This document shows, one piece after another, positions 1 through 8,702 of a stretch of DNA of 64,000 nucleotides (position 1 is its first letter; the number at the start of each line of letters is the position of its first letter). The position numbers and the translations under genes were made by a program. The DNA comes from Symbioplanes lichenis (lineage in GTDB: Bacteria > Actinomycetota > Actinomycetes > Mycobacteriales > Micromonosporaceae). The notes below the pieces were generated by a model. The model was given only the letters and a program-made list of their open reading frames with translations, was not told the origin of the DNA and searched no databases. The stretch covers positions 1-64,000 of the forward strand of contig NZ_JAUZQD010000025.1 of NCBI RefSeq assembly GCF_030709675.1, read 5' to 3'.

Positions 1-223
1 CGTTGCCGCGCGAGCCCCGGCCAGACGGGCGGTGTCGCGTTGACCTCACGTTCCCGCTCGGGTCCGGACGGGCGTCGCGCTCGCCTCAGGTTCCCGCTCA
101 GCTCGGGGCGAATGGGCGTGGGCGCTCACGACGCGGGCGGATAGGCGTGCGCTCGTGCGGCGGGCCCGCTTGCGCGGATGGGCGTGTTGCGCGGCTGACG
201 AGTCCGGGTGGGGCGGTGATCGG
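1..223. other. Non-coding left edge with imperfect repeats
   Basis: No convincing gene lies here. The stretch has two imperfect copies of a roughly 36-base phrase ending in 'ttcccgctc' (about positions 25-60 and 66-100), followed by GC-rich 'gggcg' phrases. It lies downstream of the minus-strand protease gene that ends at 224. No terminator hairpin was obvious. Confidence 0.4.
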
Positions 224-1168
224 TCAGTTGAGTTCGGTGGGGACCGTGATCACGTCGACCATGGCGTTCTTGCGGTAGAGGGTGATGGGCAGGTCGGCGC
301 CGATCGCGGGGCCCAGCATGAGGCGCTGGAGGGCTTGGACCGTGTCGACGGGCCGGCCGCCGGCCGTGAGCATGATGTCGCCCAGGAAGATGCCCGCGGT
401 GTGGGCCGGGCTGCCCGGGACGACTTCGACGACGCGGAGGCCGATCTTCTGGTGGAGGCGCTCGGCCAGCTGCGGTGACAGTGGCACCGGGACGCCGGCG
501 ACCCCGAGCCACGCCCGGCGGACGCGGCCGGTGGTGACCAGCTCGCCGATGATGCGGCGGGTGGTGGTGTTGATGGGTACGGCGAGGCCAAGACCGTAGC
601 CGGCCACCGCCGTGTTGACCCCGACCACCGTGCCCGTGGCGTCGGCGAGGGCGCCCCCGGAGTTGCCCGGGTTGAGCGCGGCGTCGGTCTGGATGACGTC
701 GTCGATCACGCGCATGCGCCGGCCGTCCCGGGCCGGGAGCGAGCGGCCGAGCCCCGAAACGACGCCCGCCGTGACCGAGCCGGCCAGCCCCATCGGGTTA
801 CCGACCGCGACCACGAGCTGGCCGATGCGAAGACTGTCGGCGTCCCCGAGCGGCGCCGCCGGTGTCCCCGGATGGTGCACCCGGACGACGGCCAGATCGG
901 AGAGTGCGTCCGCGCCGACCACGTCGAACGGTGTCTCGGTCCCGTCGGCGAACTCGGCGCTGCCCCCGGTCGCCCCGGCGACCACGTGCGCGTTGGTGAG
1001 CAGGAACCCGTCGTCGGTGAAGGTCACCGCGGATCCGGCGCCCGCGCCCCGCGGGGTACGGACGCTGAGCGCGGCAACGGAAGGCAATACTTTGGTGGCG
1101 ACGCCGGTCACCACACGGCTGTAGGCATCGAGTGCCTCATTGTCGACACCCGTGTGCTCGGTATCCAT
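224..1168 (-). CDS. HtrA/DegP-like trypsin-fold serine protease with PDZ domain
   Basis: This 314-residue protein has the S1C protease triad: His in TNAHVVAG, Asp in DLAVVRV and Ser in GNSGGAL. A C-terminal PDZ domain follows, containing GSPAHTAGIFLGD. Such proteins degrade or refold damaged proteins or cleave signalling substrates. I chose ATG at 1168 (MDTEHTGVDN) because longer in-frame extensions run into repetitive GC-rich DNA and look non-coding. With this start there is no signal peptide or membrane anchor, unlike many actinobacterial HtrA proteins, so it may be cytoplasmic. The family call is firm; location and substrate are unknown. Confidence 0.88.
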   Translation of the reverse strand: MDTEHTGVDNEALDAYSRVVTGVATKVLPSVAALSVRTPRGAGAGSAVTFTDDGFLLTNAHVVAGATGGSAEFADGTETPFDVVGADALSDLAVVRVHHPGTPAAPLGDADSLRIGQLVVAVGNPMGLAGSVTAGVVSGLGRSLPARDGRRMRVIDDVIQTDAALNPGNSGGALADATGTVVGVNTAVAGYGLGLAVPINTTTRRIIGELVTTGRVRRAWLGVAGVPVPLSPQLAERLHQKIGLRVVEVVPGSPAHTAGIFLGDIMLTAGGRPVDTVQALQRLMLGPAIGADLPITLYRKNAMVDVITVPTELN

Positions 1169-1304
1169 GGACTTGTCAACGCCCCACCGACCACCATCGA
1201 TCCCCGCCCTCCGTCCGCTGACGGCGAACACTCCCCGCCCCAAGCACGGCGGCCGCGGCGGGGACGGCCAGACCACGGCAAGCGCCGGCGAGCCCGATCA
1301 GAGT

Positions 1305-1424
1305 GCGGCCGACGCAGCAGCCGAGGCGGCCGACGCAACAGCCGAGGCGGCCGACGCAACAGCCGAGGCGGCCGACGCAACAGCCGAGGCGGCCGGCGCA
1401 ACGGCCGGGGCGGCCGGCGCAGCA
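1305..1424. repeat. 21-bp tandem repeat, about 5.5 copies
   Basis: The unit is gcggccgacgcaacagccga plus g. Copies begin at 1305, 1326, 1347, 1368 and 1389, with a partial copy at 1410. The first three or four are nearly identical and the later ones carry a-to-g changes. It lies upstream of the protease gene. Confidence 0.85.
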
Positions 1425-1494
1425 GCGGGCCGGGCGAGCAGGGCTGACGCGACGGGCCCGATCGGAGCGCGGCGGGGCGGCGAGCCCAGTCAGA

Positions 1495-1530
1495 GCACAG
1501 CGGGCACAGCGGGCACAGCGGGCACAGCGG
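1495..1530. repeat. 9-bp tandem repeat, 4 perfect copies
   Basis: The unit gcacagcgg is repeated exactly four times, ending a few bases before the stop codon of the minus-strand gene at 1537. It could act as a slippage-prone tract, but no function is evident. Confidence 0.85.
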
Positions 1531-1536
1531 GCGCGG

Positions 1537-1875
1537 TCAGAGGGCGGACCGAGCGGCGCCGATCTCGTCGGCGGCGCGGGTGAGCAGGGTCTCGGGCGGG
1601 CCGGCGGCCACCAGGTCGTCGACCATGACCTTGAGCTGGTCGGGCAGGATCATGTCGGGCTCGCGCGGCACGGGCAGGCTCGCGCGGCCCTCCGCCTCGG
1701 CGCCCAGGTCGGCGAGCCGCTGCACCAGCCCGAAGACGACGTCGCCCCGGCTGCCGCCCGACCCGTCGCCGCCCACCGGGCCCGAGCCGGCCGCGGCGGC
1801 CCACCGGTCCGTCTCCCAGTGGCCGACCTGGGACAGCAGGCGCTGGAGCGCCACGCGCACGTCTTCCGCAGTCAC
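1537..1875 (-). CDS. Conserved hypothetical 112-residue protein
   Basis: A small soluble protein starting MTAEDVRVALQRLLSQVG. It is rich in Ala, Arg and acidic residues and predicted mostly helical, with a Gly-rich loop near residues 30-45 (GSGPVGGDGSGGSRGD). I see no catalytic motif, signal peptide or membrane segment. Codon use (G/C at third positions) supports coding. It stands alone between the protease gene and the BI-1 gene, both on the same strand. I do not recognise a family. Confidence 0.6.
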   Translation of the reverse strand: MTAEDVRVALQRLLSQVGHWETDRWAAAAGSGPVGGDGSGGSRGDVVFGLVQRLADLGAEAEGRASLPVPREPDMILPDQLKVMVDDLVAAGPPETLLTRAADEIGAARSAL

Positions 1876-1902
1876 GCCGCGAGACTATCCGAGCCCGGAC
1901 GC

Positions 1903-1943
1903 ACCGATGCCCGGCCCGCCGGGAAGGCAGACCGGGCATCGGT
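1903..1943 (-). terminator. Hairpin terminator downstream of the BI-1 gene
   Basis: Perfect 12-bp arms (accgatgcccgg and its complement) enclose a 17-base loop. There is no long T run, as is common for actinomycete terminators. It lies about 110 bases past the stop of the BI-1 family gene and just before the start of the 112-residue gene, so it probably separates the two minus-strand units. Confidence 0.6.
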
Positions 1944-2055
1944 CACACGGAAAGCGAAGCAGCGTCAGCCGCCGCCCCGGAAGCACACAGCCGACACGCC
2001 GCCGCTCAGGAGGAACCCAGCGATCAGGCCGGCACCCCCACGCAGCGCGACGGCG

Positions 2056-2880
2056 TCAGTCGTCGCCGCTTTGCAGGAAGCTCAGCAGGCGCAGGATCTC
2101 CAGGTAGAGCCAGATCAGCCCGACCAGGATGCCGAACGCCGCCGTCCAGGAGTAGCGCTGGGGCAGGCCCATGCGGACGCCCTGCTCGATCTCGTCGAAG
2201 TTGAGGATGAAGCTCAGCGACGCGACCACGATGCAGACGAGGCTGAAGATGATGCCGATCGGGCCGTTGTCGCGCAGGCCGGTGCTCACGCCGAAGAGCG
2301 AGAGGACGAAGTTGATCAGCATGGCGGCGAAGAGGCCACCCATGACGGCAATCATGATCTTGGTGAACTTCGGCGTCGCGCGGATCACGCGGGCGCGGTA
2401 GAGGAAGGCCATCAGGAAGAAGACGCCGAAGGTGGCGACCACCGCCTGCAGGACGATCCCCGAGTAGCCCATGATGTCGTTGAAGAACTTGCTGACCAGG
2501 CCGACGAAGGCGCCCTCGACGACCGCGTAGGCGACGACCAGCACCGGGTTGGCCATCCGCATGAACGAGATGACCAGGCCCAGCACGAGCCCGACGACCG
2601 CGGCGCCGATCCAGGCGGCTCCGAGCAGGCTGTTGGGGATGAGATTCCACGCCGCCACCGCCGAGACGCCGGTGACGCCGAGCAGGGTGACGGTCTTGAC
2701 GACGACGTCGTCCATCGTCATGGGGCGCACGGCGGGCGGCGCCGCCGGGTAGCCGGGCGCCGACGCGTACGGCTGGCCGTAACCCGGCTGGGCGGGCGGC
2801 CCGTACGGTCCGTATCCGGCCGCGCGCTCCCGCTCGGCCGCCTGGCCGAGGCGCGAGAGCACCGGGTTCGATGTCTTCAC
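2056..2880 (-). CDS. Bax inhibitor-1/YccA family membrane protein
   Basis: A 274-residue membrane protein. Residues 1-50 form a cytoplasmic Pro/Gly/Tyr-rich tail (YGPYGPPAQPGYG, YPAAPPA). The rest forms about seven hydrophobic helices, beginning near VTLLGVTGVSAVAAW and ending with LIWLYLEILRLLSFLQ, a typical BI-1 C-terminal pattern. BI-1/YccA proteins are pH-sensitive ion or calcium leak channels, or FtsH modulators, in the membranes where they have been studied. The role here is unknown. The gene is monocistronic, with a hairpin terminator downstream. Confidence 0.88.
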   Translation of the reverse strand: MKTSNPVLSRLGQAAERERAAGYGPYGPPAQPGYGQPYASAPGYPAAPPAVRPMTMDDVVVKTVTLLGVTGVSAVAAWNLIPNSLLGAAWIGAAVVGLVLGLVISFMRMANPVLVVAYAVVEGAFVGLVSKFFNDIMGYSGIVLQAVVATFGVFFLMAFLYRARVIRATPKFTKIMIAVMGGLFAAMLINFVLSLFGVSTGLRDNGPIGIIFSLVCIVVASLSFILNFDEIEQGVRMGLPQRYSWTAAFGILVGLIWLYLEILRLLSFLQSGDD

Positions 2881-2943
2881 TGTGTCCAGCCTCCCTCGAG
2901 GGTCGATTTACCAAGGGTAAGCGGTCTTTCGACGCGGCCGCGA

Positions 2944-3948
2944 CTACGTGAGCTGTGAAGAAACTGAACGCCAGGCGTCGCCCCACTCCACGTCACGGGC
3001 TGTGCGATACAGGTTTCCGTGTTTCTTGGAGACGATCTCCGGCCCCGCCGAGCCGTCCGAACGGCACAACTGCATCGTGACCATGCCCTTCCGGAACTGC
3101 GGATGCCGCAGCACGCGCCCAGCGGGCACGAGCAACGCCGGCGAAGGGGCCACGGCGACGAACGAGAACTTCTCGTCCTCGTGTCCGAGCTGGGCGTTTT
3201 TGAGGCGGCGGTGGAGGGCGGAGCGGTTCACCCGGGCGGCGAAGTGACACCAGTCACCCCGAACCGCGGCAAGCGGGCAGTCGTCCTGGTGCGGGCACGG
3301 CGCCGCGACGGTCAGCCCGTGCCCGAGGAGGGTCGTACGGGCCTGGAGGATCCGCTCGTACCCGGCGGGGGTGCCCGGCTCGATGACCAGCAGCACCCCG
3401 GCCGCCCGGCGCGCCCGGTCGAGCAGCTCGGCCTGCGCCGCGGCGGTCAGCTCGCCGAGCACGTACGAGATGGTGACCAGGTCGGCGGCGGGAAGCGCAG
3501 CAACGGAAGAGGCCTGCCACTGCTGCCAGGTCGCCGAGCGCAGAGCCGGAGCGTCCGCCCCGGAGGCGAGCCGGCGGCCGAGGTCGAGCGCCTCGCCCAC
3601 CTGGTCGAGCACGGTGATCCCGGTCAGCGTGGGAAAGGCGTCCGCCGCCGCCCACGTGGCCGCCCCGGTGCCGCCGCCGATGTCCAGCTGGGTGCGGGGC
3701 GCGAAGTCCGGGTACGCGCCGGCCAGCTGACCGAGCGCCGACCGCACCGCGGCGAACGTGGCGGGCATCCTGTACGCGGCATAAGCGGCCACATCCACCC
3801 GCGACGCCAGAATCGGAGCACTCGCCGGCCGCCCCGACCGGTACGCCTCGATGAGCCGCTCGACCGACTGCGCCAGCCGCTCCTCGGAAGCCGCCCCCGA
3901 CTCGGCCACCAGCCCGGCCCGCAGCTCGACCGGCAACTCAGCACTCAT
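2944..3948 (-). CDS. Rsm22-family SAM-dependent methyltransferase
   Basis: A 334-residue protein with a class I methyltransferase core: motif I LDIGGGTGAATWA, then VLDQVGEALDLG and VTISYVLGELT. A C-terminal Cys/His cluster (CPHQDDCPLA...WCHFAARV) is typical of the Rsm22 group, which is linked to small ribosomal subunit assembly. ATG at 3948 (MSAELPVELRAG) is chosen because the upstream extension runs into the tRNA gene. The product is probably cytoplasmic and acts on rRNA or the ribosome by family analogy; the substrate is unproven. Confidence 0.85.
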   Translation of the reverse strand: MSAELPVELRAGLVAESGAASEERLAQSVERLIEAYRSGRPASAPILASRVDVAAYAAYRMPATFAAVRSALGQLAGAYPDFAPRTQLDIGGGTGAATWAAADAFPTLTGITVLDQVGEALDLGRRLASGADAPALRSATWQQWQASSVAALPAADLVTISYVLGELTAAAQAELLDRARRAAGVLLVIEPGTPAGYERILQARTTLLGHGLTVAAPCPHQDDCPLAAVRGDWCHFAARVNRSALHRRLKNAQLGHEDEKFSFVAVAPSPALLVPAGRVLRHPQFRKGMVTMQLCRSDGSAGPEIVSKKHGNLYRTARDVEWGDAWRSVSSQLT

Positions 3949-4005
3949 GGCCACAAAGTATGCCGAGCCGCCCCGCCCAGGAGCGAGCCGCCCCGAAAAC
4001 CACGG

Positions 4006-4088
4006 TGCCCGGGGCGGGTCTCGAACCCGCACGCCTTGTGAGGCAGCCGCTTTTAAGGCGGCCGTGTCTGCCGTTCCACCACCCGGGC
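4006..4088 (-). tRNA. tRNA-Leu, anticodon UAA
   Basis: The minus strand folds as a class II tRNA. A 7-bp acceptor (GCCCGGG with CCCGGGC) closes it, and a 5-bp anticodon stem GCCGC/GCGGC encloses loop CTTAAAA. A long variable arm follows, then T arm GCGGGTTCGAGACCCGC. The discriminator base is A and CCA is not encoded. It decodes UUA (and UUG by wobble), which is rare in this GC-rich genome. It therefore corresponds functionally to the bldA tRNA of Streptomyces; orthology was not tested. Confidence 0.95.
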
Positions 4089-4248
4089 CGGATGCTGCCG
4101 CCTAACCGTATCGGTTGCCGCCCCGCCAAGCCACGACAGCCGACCACCCGCCCCCCGACGAGCGATCCGTCCCAAGACAACGGGCCGGACGCGGGCGAGC
4201 ACGAAGGACAGAACGCCGCGGGACGCAGCCGGGGTCAGCGGTGAAGCA

Positions 4249-4285
4249 CACAGGCGCCCACGGGGAATCCCCGCGAGCGCCTGTG
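4249..4285 (-). terminator. Nested hairpin terminator after the NADH dehydrogenase gene
   Basis: Outer arms cacaggcgc/gcgcctgtg (9 bp, perfect) enclose an inner hairpin cggggaatccccg. It begins 12 bases past the stop codon of the minus-strand NADH dehydrogenase gene. Confidence 0.75.
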
Positions 4286-4296
4286 GGTGAAATCGA

Positions 4297-5667
4297 TCAG
4301 CGAGCTCCGGCGGCGACGGGCTTGTCCGAGGCGGGAGCGGGCTCGAGGTGCGGCGTGACCTCTTCGAACTCCTCGCGCGGCTCGTGCAGCTGACCCAGCG
4401 ACACGACCTCACGCTTGAGCACGGAAGCCAGGCTCCAGTCGGCCAGCACGCGCACCTTGCGGTTGAACGACGGGATGCGGCTCACGTGGTAGATGCGGTG
4501 CATCATCCACGCCGGCCAGCCCTTGAGCTTGACGCCGTAGACCTTGGCCACGCCCTTGTGCAGGCCGAGGCTGGCGACGGAGCCCGCGTATTTGTGCTTG
4601 TAGTCCTTGGGCTGCGCGCCGATGACCACGGCCTTGATGTTGTCGGCGAGCACCGCGGCCTGACGCACCGCGTGCTGCGCGCTCGGGGAGCACCAGCCGC
4701 CGGGGTTGGTCAGGTCGGGCACCTGGGCGCAGTCGCCGGCCGCCCACGCGCCGTCGAGGGCCGTGCCGCTCTCGTCGGCCACCTGCAGCGTGGTCAGGCA
4801 GTTGACGTGGCCGCGCGGGCCGAGCGGCAGGTCGGTCTGCGCCAGCATCGGGGACGGCTTGACGCCGGCGGTCCACACGATGGTCTCGGAGCGGAACACC
4901 TCGCCGTCGGAGAGGTGCACCTCGCCGTCCACGCAGGACTTCATGATGGTCTCGAGGCGGATGTCGATGCCGCGCTTGCGCAGCTGGCGGGCCGCGTAGG
5001 CCCCCATCTGCGGGCCGACCTCGGGCAGGATCCGGTTGGCCGCCTCGACCAGGATGAAGCGGACCTCCTCCTGCTTGAGCTCGGGGTAGTACTTGAGGCC
5101 GTCGCGGACGACGTCTTCCATCTCCGCGAGCGCCTCGGCCCCGGCGAAGCCACCGCCGACGAAGAGGAACGTGAGGGAGGCCTTGCGCACCTCGGGGTCG
5201 GGCGTCACGGCCGCGACATCGAGCCGGTCGAGCACGTGGTTGCGCAGGTAGATGGCCTCACCGATGGTCTTGAGGCCGATGCCGCGCTCGCGCAGGCCCG
5301 GGATGGGCAGCGTGCGGGAGACCGAGCCCGGGGCGACCACGATGTGGTCGTAGGCGATCTCCTTGACCGGGCCGTCGATCGGCTGCACGGTGACCGTCTT
5401 GCGGGCGTGCTCGACCTTGGTGACCTCACCCGCGACGATCGTGCAGCGCTTCAGCTCGCGGCGCAGCGGCACCACCGAGTGACGCGGCGAGATGTTGCCG
5501 GCCGCGGCCTCCGGGAGGAACGGCTGGTAGGTCATGTGCGGCTGCGGGTCGATGACGATGACCTCAGCCTTGCGCGAGTTGAGCTTCCTCGACAGGCGGA
5601 GGGCCGTGTAGAGACCGACGTGCCCTGCGCCGACGACCACGATGCGTTGCGGGTTCACGCTGCCCAT
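4297..5667 (-). CDS. ndh: Type II NADH dehydrogenase-like FAD oxidoreductase
   Basis: A 456-residue flavoprotein with an N-terminal FAD-binding motif VVVGAGHVGLYTALRL. A second Rossmann motif follows (FVGGGFAGAEALAEM) for NAD(P)H, then a second FAD contact (GAWAAGDCAQVPD). NDH-2 enzymes pass electrons from NADH to quinone without pumping protons. The C-terminus has a short amphipathic/hydrophobic stretch (MMHRIYHVSRIPS) that could give peripheral membrane attachment. The gene is monocistronic with its own terminator. Other quinone or ferredoxin reductases of the same fold cannot be excluded. Confidence 0.85.
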   Translation of the reverse strand: MGSVNPQRIVVVGAGHVGLYTALRLSRKLNSRKAEVIVIDPQPHMTYQPFLPEAAAGNISPRHSVVPLRRELKRCTIVAGEVTKVEHARKTVTVQPIDGPVKEIAYDHIVVAPGSVSRTLPIPGLRERGIGLKTIGEAIYLRNHVLDRLDVAAVTPDPEVRKASLTFLFVGGGFAGAEALAEMEDVVRDGLKYYPELKQEEVRFILVEAANRILPEVGPQMGAYAARQLRKRGIDIRLETIMKSCVDGEVHLSDGEVFRSETIVWTAGVKPSPMLAQTDLPLGPRGHVNCLTTLQVADESGTALDGAWAAGDCAQVPDLTNPGGWCSPSAQHAVRQAAVLADNIKAVVIGAQPKDYKHKYAGSVASLGLHKGVAKVYGVKLKGWPAWMMHRIYHVSRIPSFNRKVRVLADWSLASVLKREVVSLGQLHEPREEFEEVTPHLEPAPASDKPVAAGAR

Positions 5668-5755
5668 TGTCGCGCTCAGCCCGTTCTCATGCCCCGTTGT
5701 GTGACCAAGGACAACTTGCCGCAGTCAAGATCGACGGCGAATGGTGAACGACTCG

Positions 5756-6319
5756 TCACGGACGGCGTAACAACCGGGCTATGAGCACCGTCGCGGTCAC
5801 CGCCGCGGCCATGCCGACCAGGGTCGCGAGCAGGAACGCGCCGCCCGCCAGCCCGGCCGTCAGGCTCAGCACGACGACCGTCAGGACGGCCGAGCCCAGC
5901 ACGACCAGCCCGGCCCGGGTCAGCCAGCCGGTCAGGACGGCCGGGTTCACGACGGCGTCGGTCGGCAGCACGGCCGCCAGCGCCGCCAGCGTGTGTCCGA
6001 GGTAGAGCAGGGTGGCGATGACGATGACCCGCCACAGGGCGACCCGGGAGTCGTACCAGGTGGTGTCGGCGATCCACCCACCCACCACGGCGATCGCGAC
6101 CAGGGTGACCGACCGGCCGCGCGGGGCCACGGCCGGCCACAGCGCGGCGAGCACGACGACACCGGCATAACGGCTGGTCACGATCGAGACGGGCCACGCG
6201 ACCGTCAGCGCGCCGAAGAAGGCGACGGCGATGCCGCAGCGGACCAGGAGCGGCAGGATCGTCGCGCGGGTGACCGTGCGCCGCACCCGCGCGGCGCCGC
6301 CCGACAACCGGCCGGCCAT
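5756..6319 (-). CDS. Hypothetical polytopic membrane protein
   Basis: A 187-residue protein with a basic N-terminus (MAGRLSGGAARVRRTV) and about five hydrophobic helices, the last being GGAFLLATLVGMAAAVTATVLIA. No catalytic motif is visible. The start codon lies one base after the stop of the DUF58 gene, so it is the last gene of the DUF4129/MoxR/DUF58 operon and probably co-translated. Its function is unknown. Confidence 0.75.
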   Translation of the reverse strand: MAGRLSGGAARVRRTVTRATILPLLVRCGIAVAFFGALTVAWPVSIVTSRYAGVVVLAALWPAVAPRGRSVTLVAIAVVGGWIADTTWYDSRVALWRVIVIATLLYLGHTLAALAAVLPTDAVVNPAVLTGWLTRAGLVVLGSAVLTVVVLSLTAGLAGGAFLLATLVGMAAAVTATVLIARLLRRP

Positions 6320-6320
6320 G

Positions 6321-7682
6321 TCAGCGCCCCCGCGGCGCGGAAGCCAGCCGCGCCACGTCCCGCAGCACCAGGTCGAGGCTACCCGCCCCGGCCCACGTCA
6401 CCACCGGTACGCCGTGCTCCCGCAACCGCCCGAGCACGTTCTCGCGTTCCATCCGCCACAACCGGGTGGCCAGCTCGGTGAACGGTCCCGACGCGGCCGC
6501 CGACGCATCGGCCGGCAACGTGTCGACCGCCACCGTGAAACGCCCCGACTGCACGAGCCCGGCCAGCATGTCCGCGGCGCGCGGGTCCACGAGCGGGGTC
6601 AGCACGACGACCAGGGCATCGGACGAGACATTGTGCGCGCCGAAAACGAAGTCCTCGGCGGAGTCGGACGAGGCGCGCACGTCCAGCAACCACTCCAGCA
6701 CAGTGAGGTACTGCCGGCGGCCGGTCGCCGCCCGCAACCGGCGCGCCGTGGACCCGTACTCGGCCAGGGAGACCCTGTCCCCGCGCTGCAGATAGTGCTC
6801 GGCGATCGCCGCCGCCGCGCGAACCGTCGTGTCGAGCACCGACGCCTTGCCCTCGACCCCGCCGGAGACCCCGGCCTCGCCGAGCACGTCGAGCAGCAGC
6901 AGGACCTCGGCGTCGCGGTCGGACAGGGTGGCGGCGACATGCAGATCCCGCGTACGCAGGGAGACGCGCCAATCGATGCGCCGCAGCCGGTCCCCGGGCG
7001 CGAAGGGGCGTACGCCCGCCAGCTCGCCGCCCTCTCCCGGCCGCCGCGACCGGTGGTTGCCGACCAGTCCCGCGGCGGCCGGCAGCGCCTCCGTCGCGGC
7101 GAACGGCTCGGTCTCCGGATAGACGCGCACGCCCGCGGCCGGGACGACCACCGGACGGCACGCCAGCAGCCCTCCGCACGCGGCGACCCGGGCGGCGGCC
7201 GGTCCGACGTCCTGCCGGCCCCAGCGCACCGCGCGCCCGGACAAGTCCACGGCGGTCCAGCCGTCGGGCTCGACCCGCACCGCGAACGGCCGGTCGGCGT
7301 CCTCCAGCTTCACCCACGGCGACGTGCGTGTGCGCAGAACTACGAGGTCGTACGGGATGACGTCGGGGTTGCCCACGGTGACCGCCGCGTGCACCTCGCC
7401 GCCCTCGACGATGTGGTCCCCGTCGGCGTCGATAGTCAGCTCGGGCGCGGAGCGCGGCATCCGGCGCAGCCCCACGGCGGCGCCGATCGCGAAGGGCGCC
7501 GCCAGCAGCACGAGGTCGACCCGGCCCAGCGCCACGCCGAGCACCAGGAACAGGCCGGTGAGCAGGACCGTACGCCCCAGCGCGCGCGTCGGCACCCAGG
7601 CCGGCGCGGACCAGCCCTCGGCGGCGCCCGCGTCCGCGGGCGGCACCGCGGCCCGCAGCGTCGGGGAGTCGGTGACGGTCAC
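6321..7682 (-). CDS. DUF58 domain protein (von Willebrand A-like)
   Basis: A 453-residue protein with two N-terminal membrane helices around residues 30-70. A beta-rich middle follows and then the DUF58 signature GELAGVRPFAPGDRLRRIDW. The C-terminal half resembles a vWA fold (EVLLLLDVLGEAG). DUF58 proteins are usual partners of MoxR ATPases, probably in assembly or maturation of envelope proteins. The start is GTG at 7682, overlapping the MoxR stop codon in a GTGA arrangement. Family assignment is firm; substrate unknown. Confidence 0.88.
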   Translation of the reverse strand: MTVTDSPTLRAAVPPADAGAAEGWSAPAWVPTRALGRTVLLTGLFLVLGVALGRVDLVLLAAPFAIGAAVGLRRMPRSAPELTIDADGDHIVEGGEVHAAVTVGNPDVIPYDLVVLRTRTSPWVKLEDADRPFAVRVEPDGWTAVDLSGRAVRWGRQDVGPAAARVAACGGLLACRPVVVPAAGVRVYPETEPFAATEALPAAAGLVGNHRSRRPGEGGELAGVRPFAPGDRLRRIDWRVSLRTRDLHVAATLSDRDAEVLLLLDVLGEAGVSGGVEGKASVLDTTVRAAAAIAEHYLQRGDRVSLAEYGSTARRLRAATGRRQYLTVLEWLLDVRASSDSAEDFVFGAHNVSSDALVVVLTPLVDPRAADMLAGLVQSGRFTVAVDTLPADASAAASGPFTELATRLWRMERENVLGRLREHGVPVVTWAGAGSLDLVLRDVARLASAPRGR

Positions 7683-8689
7683 TGCTCGGCGTATCCGCCC
7701 GCGTAGGTCGGCAGCGCGCCGCTGGCCGGCGCCGGCACGCTCTGCAGCACCTCCTGGACCACGAAGGTCGGGTCGACCCGGCGCAGCCACATCTCCGGCC
7801 GCAGCGTGATGCGGTGGGCGAGCGCGGGCAGGGCGACGTCCTTCACGTCCTCGGGCACCACGTAGTCCCGGCCGGCCATGGCGGCCCGGGCCCGGGAGAG
7901 CAGCAGCAGCGCCAGCGAGCCCCGCGGCGACGAGCCGACCAGCGCCGACGGGTGCTCACGGGTGGCCGAGGCGAGCGCCACGATGTAGCGGCCGATCGAG
8001 TCCTCGACGGCCACGGACTCGAGGGCCGTCTGCATCGCCTGCAGCGTGCGCGCGTCGACGACCGGCGACAGCTGCGCCTCCTCCTGGCGGCGGAACATGC
8101 GCCGGCGCAGGACGTCCCACTCCTCGTCCTGGGTCGGATAGCCGAACGACACGCGGAGCATGAACCGGTCCAGCTGGGCCTCGGGCAGCGGGTACGTGCC
8201 CTCGTACTCGATCGGGTTGGCGGTCGCGAGCACGTGGAACGGCGGGTCCAGGCGATAGGTCACGCCCTCGACCGAGACCTGCTTCTCCTGCATCGCCTCG
8301 AGCAGCGCCGCCTGGGTCTTCGGGGGCGTGCGGTTGATCTCGTCGGCGAGCAGCATGTTCGTGAAGACCGGGCCGGCCCGGAACGCGAAGTCGCCCTTGC
8401 GCTGGTCGTAGAGGAAGGAGCCGGTCACGTCGGCCGGCAACAGGTCGGGGGTGAACTGCAGCCGCCGGAAGTCGAGCCCGAGCGCCTGCGCGAACGACCG
8501 CGCGGTCAGCGTCTTGCCCAGCCCCGGCAGGTCCTCGAGCAGCACGTGACCGCCGGCGAGGATGCCCGCTAGCACCAGCTCCAAGGCGTCCCGCTTGCCG
8601 ACCACCACGCTGCCGACCGAGTCGAGGATCGCGCCGGCCAGGCGGCCCACCTCGTAGGGCGGCATCGCCTCCACGTTCGCGTCCGTCAC
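7679..8689 (-). CDS. MoxR-family AAA+ ATPase
   Basis: A 336-residue ATPase with Walker A LLEDLPGLGKTLTARS, Walker B MLLADEINRTPPKTQ and a sensor region around VLATANPIEYEGTYPLPEAQ. A C-terminal lid follows (SPRGSLALLLLSRARAAM), all typical of MoxR. These ATPases act as chaperones with vWA proteins. It is flanked by DUF58 (GTGA overlap downstream) and by the 186-residue membrane protein gene upstream (13-base gap), so one operon is likely. Confidence 0.93.
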   Translation of the reverse strand: MTDANVEAMPPYEVGRLAGAILDSVGSVVVGKRDALELVLAGILAGGHVLLEDLPGLGKTLTARSFAQALGLDFRRLQFTPDLLPADVTGSFLYDQRKGDFAFRAGPVFTNMLLADEINRTPPKTQAALLEAMQEKQVSVEGVTYRLDPPFHVLATANPIEYEGTYPLPEAQLDRFMLRVSFGYPTQDEEWDVLRRRMFRRQEEAQLSPVVDARTLQAMQTALESVAVEDSIGRYIVALASATREHPSALVGSSPRGSLALLLLSRARAAMAGRDYVVPEDVKDVALPALAHRITLRPEMWLRRVDPTFVVQEVLQSVPAPASGALPTYAGGYAEQ

Positions 8690-8702
8690 CGATCCATCCC
8701 TC

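Larger units (their letters stand above)
1169..1536. other. Gene-free gap carrying two tandem repeat tracts
   Basis: This 368-base gap lies between the minus-strand protease start and the stop of the next minus-strand gene. It holds a 21-bp tandem repeat (1305-1424) and a 9-bp tandem repeat (1495-1530). The open frames across it translate to monotonous Arg/Gly or Pro/Arg repeats and are judged non-coding. The protease promoter should lie in its left part, but no clear -10/-35 pair was found. Confidence 0.5.

Noticed and set aside
1303..2958. Long plus-strand open frame opposite the BI-1 and 112-residue genes
   Set aside because: Its translation is Arg/Gln/His/Asp-rich without domains; the minus strand carries clear membrane protein sequence.
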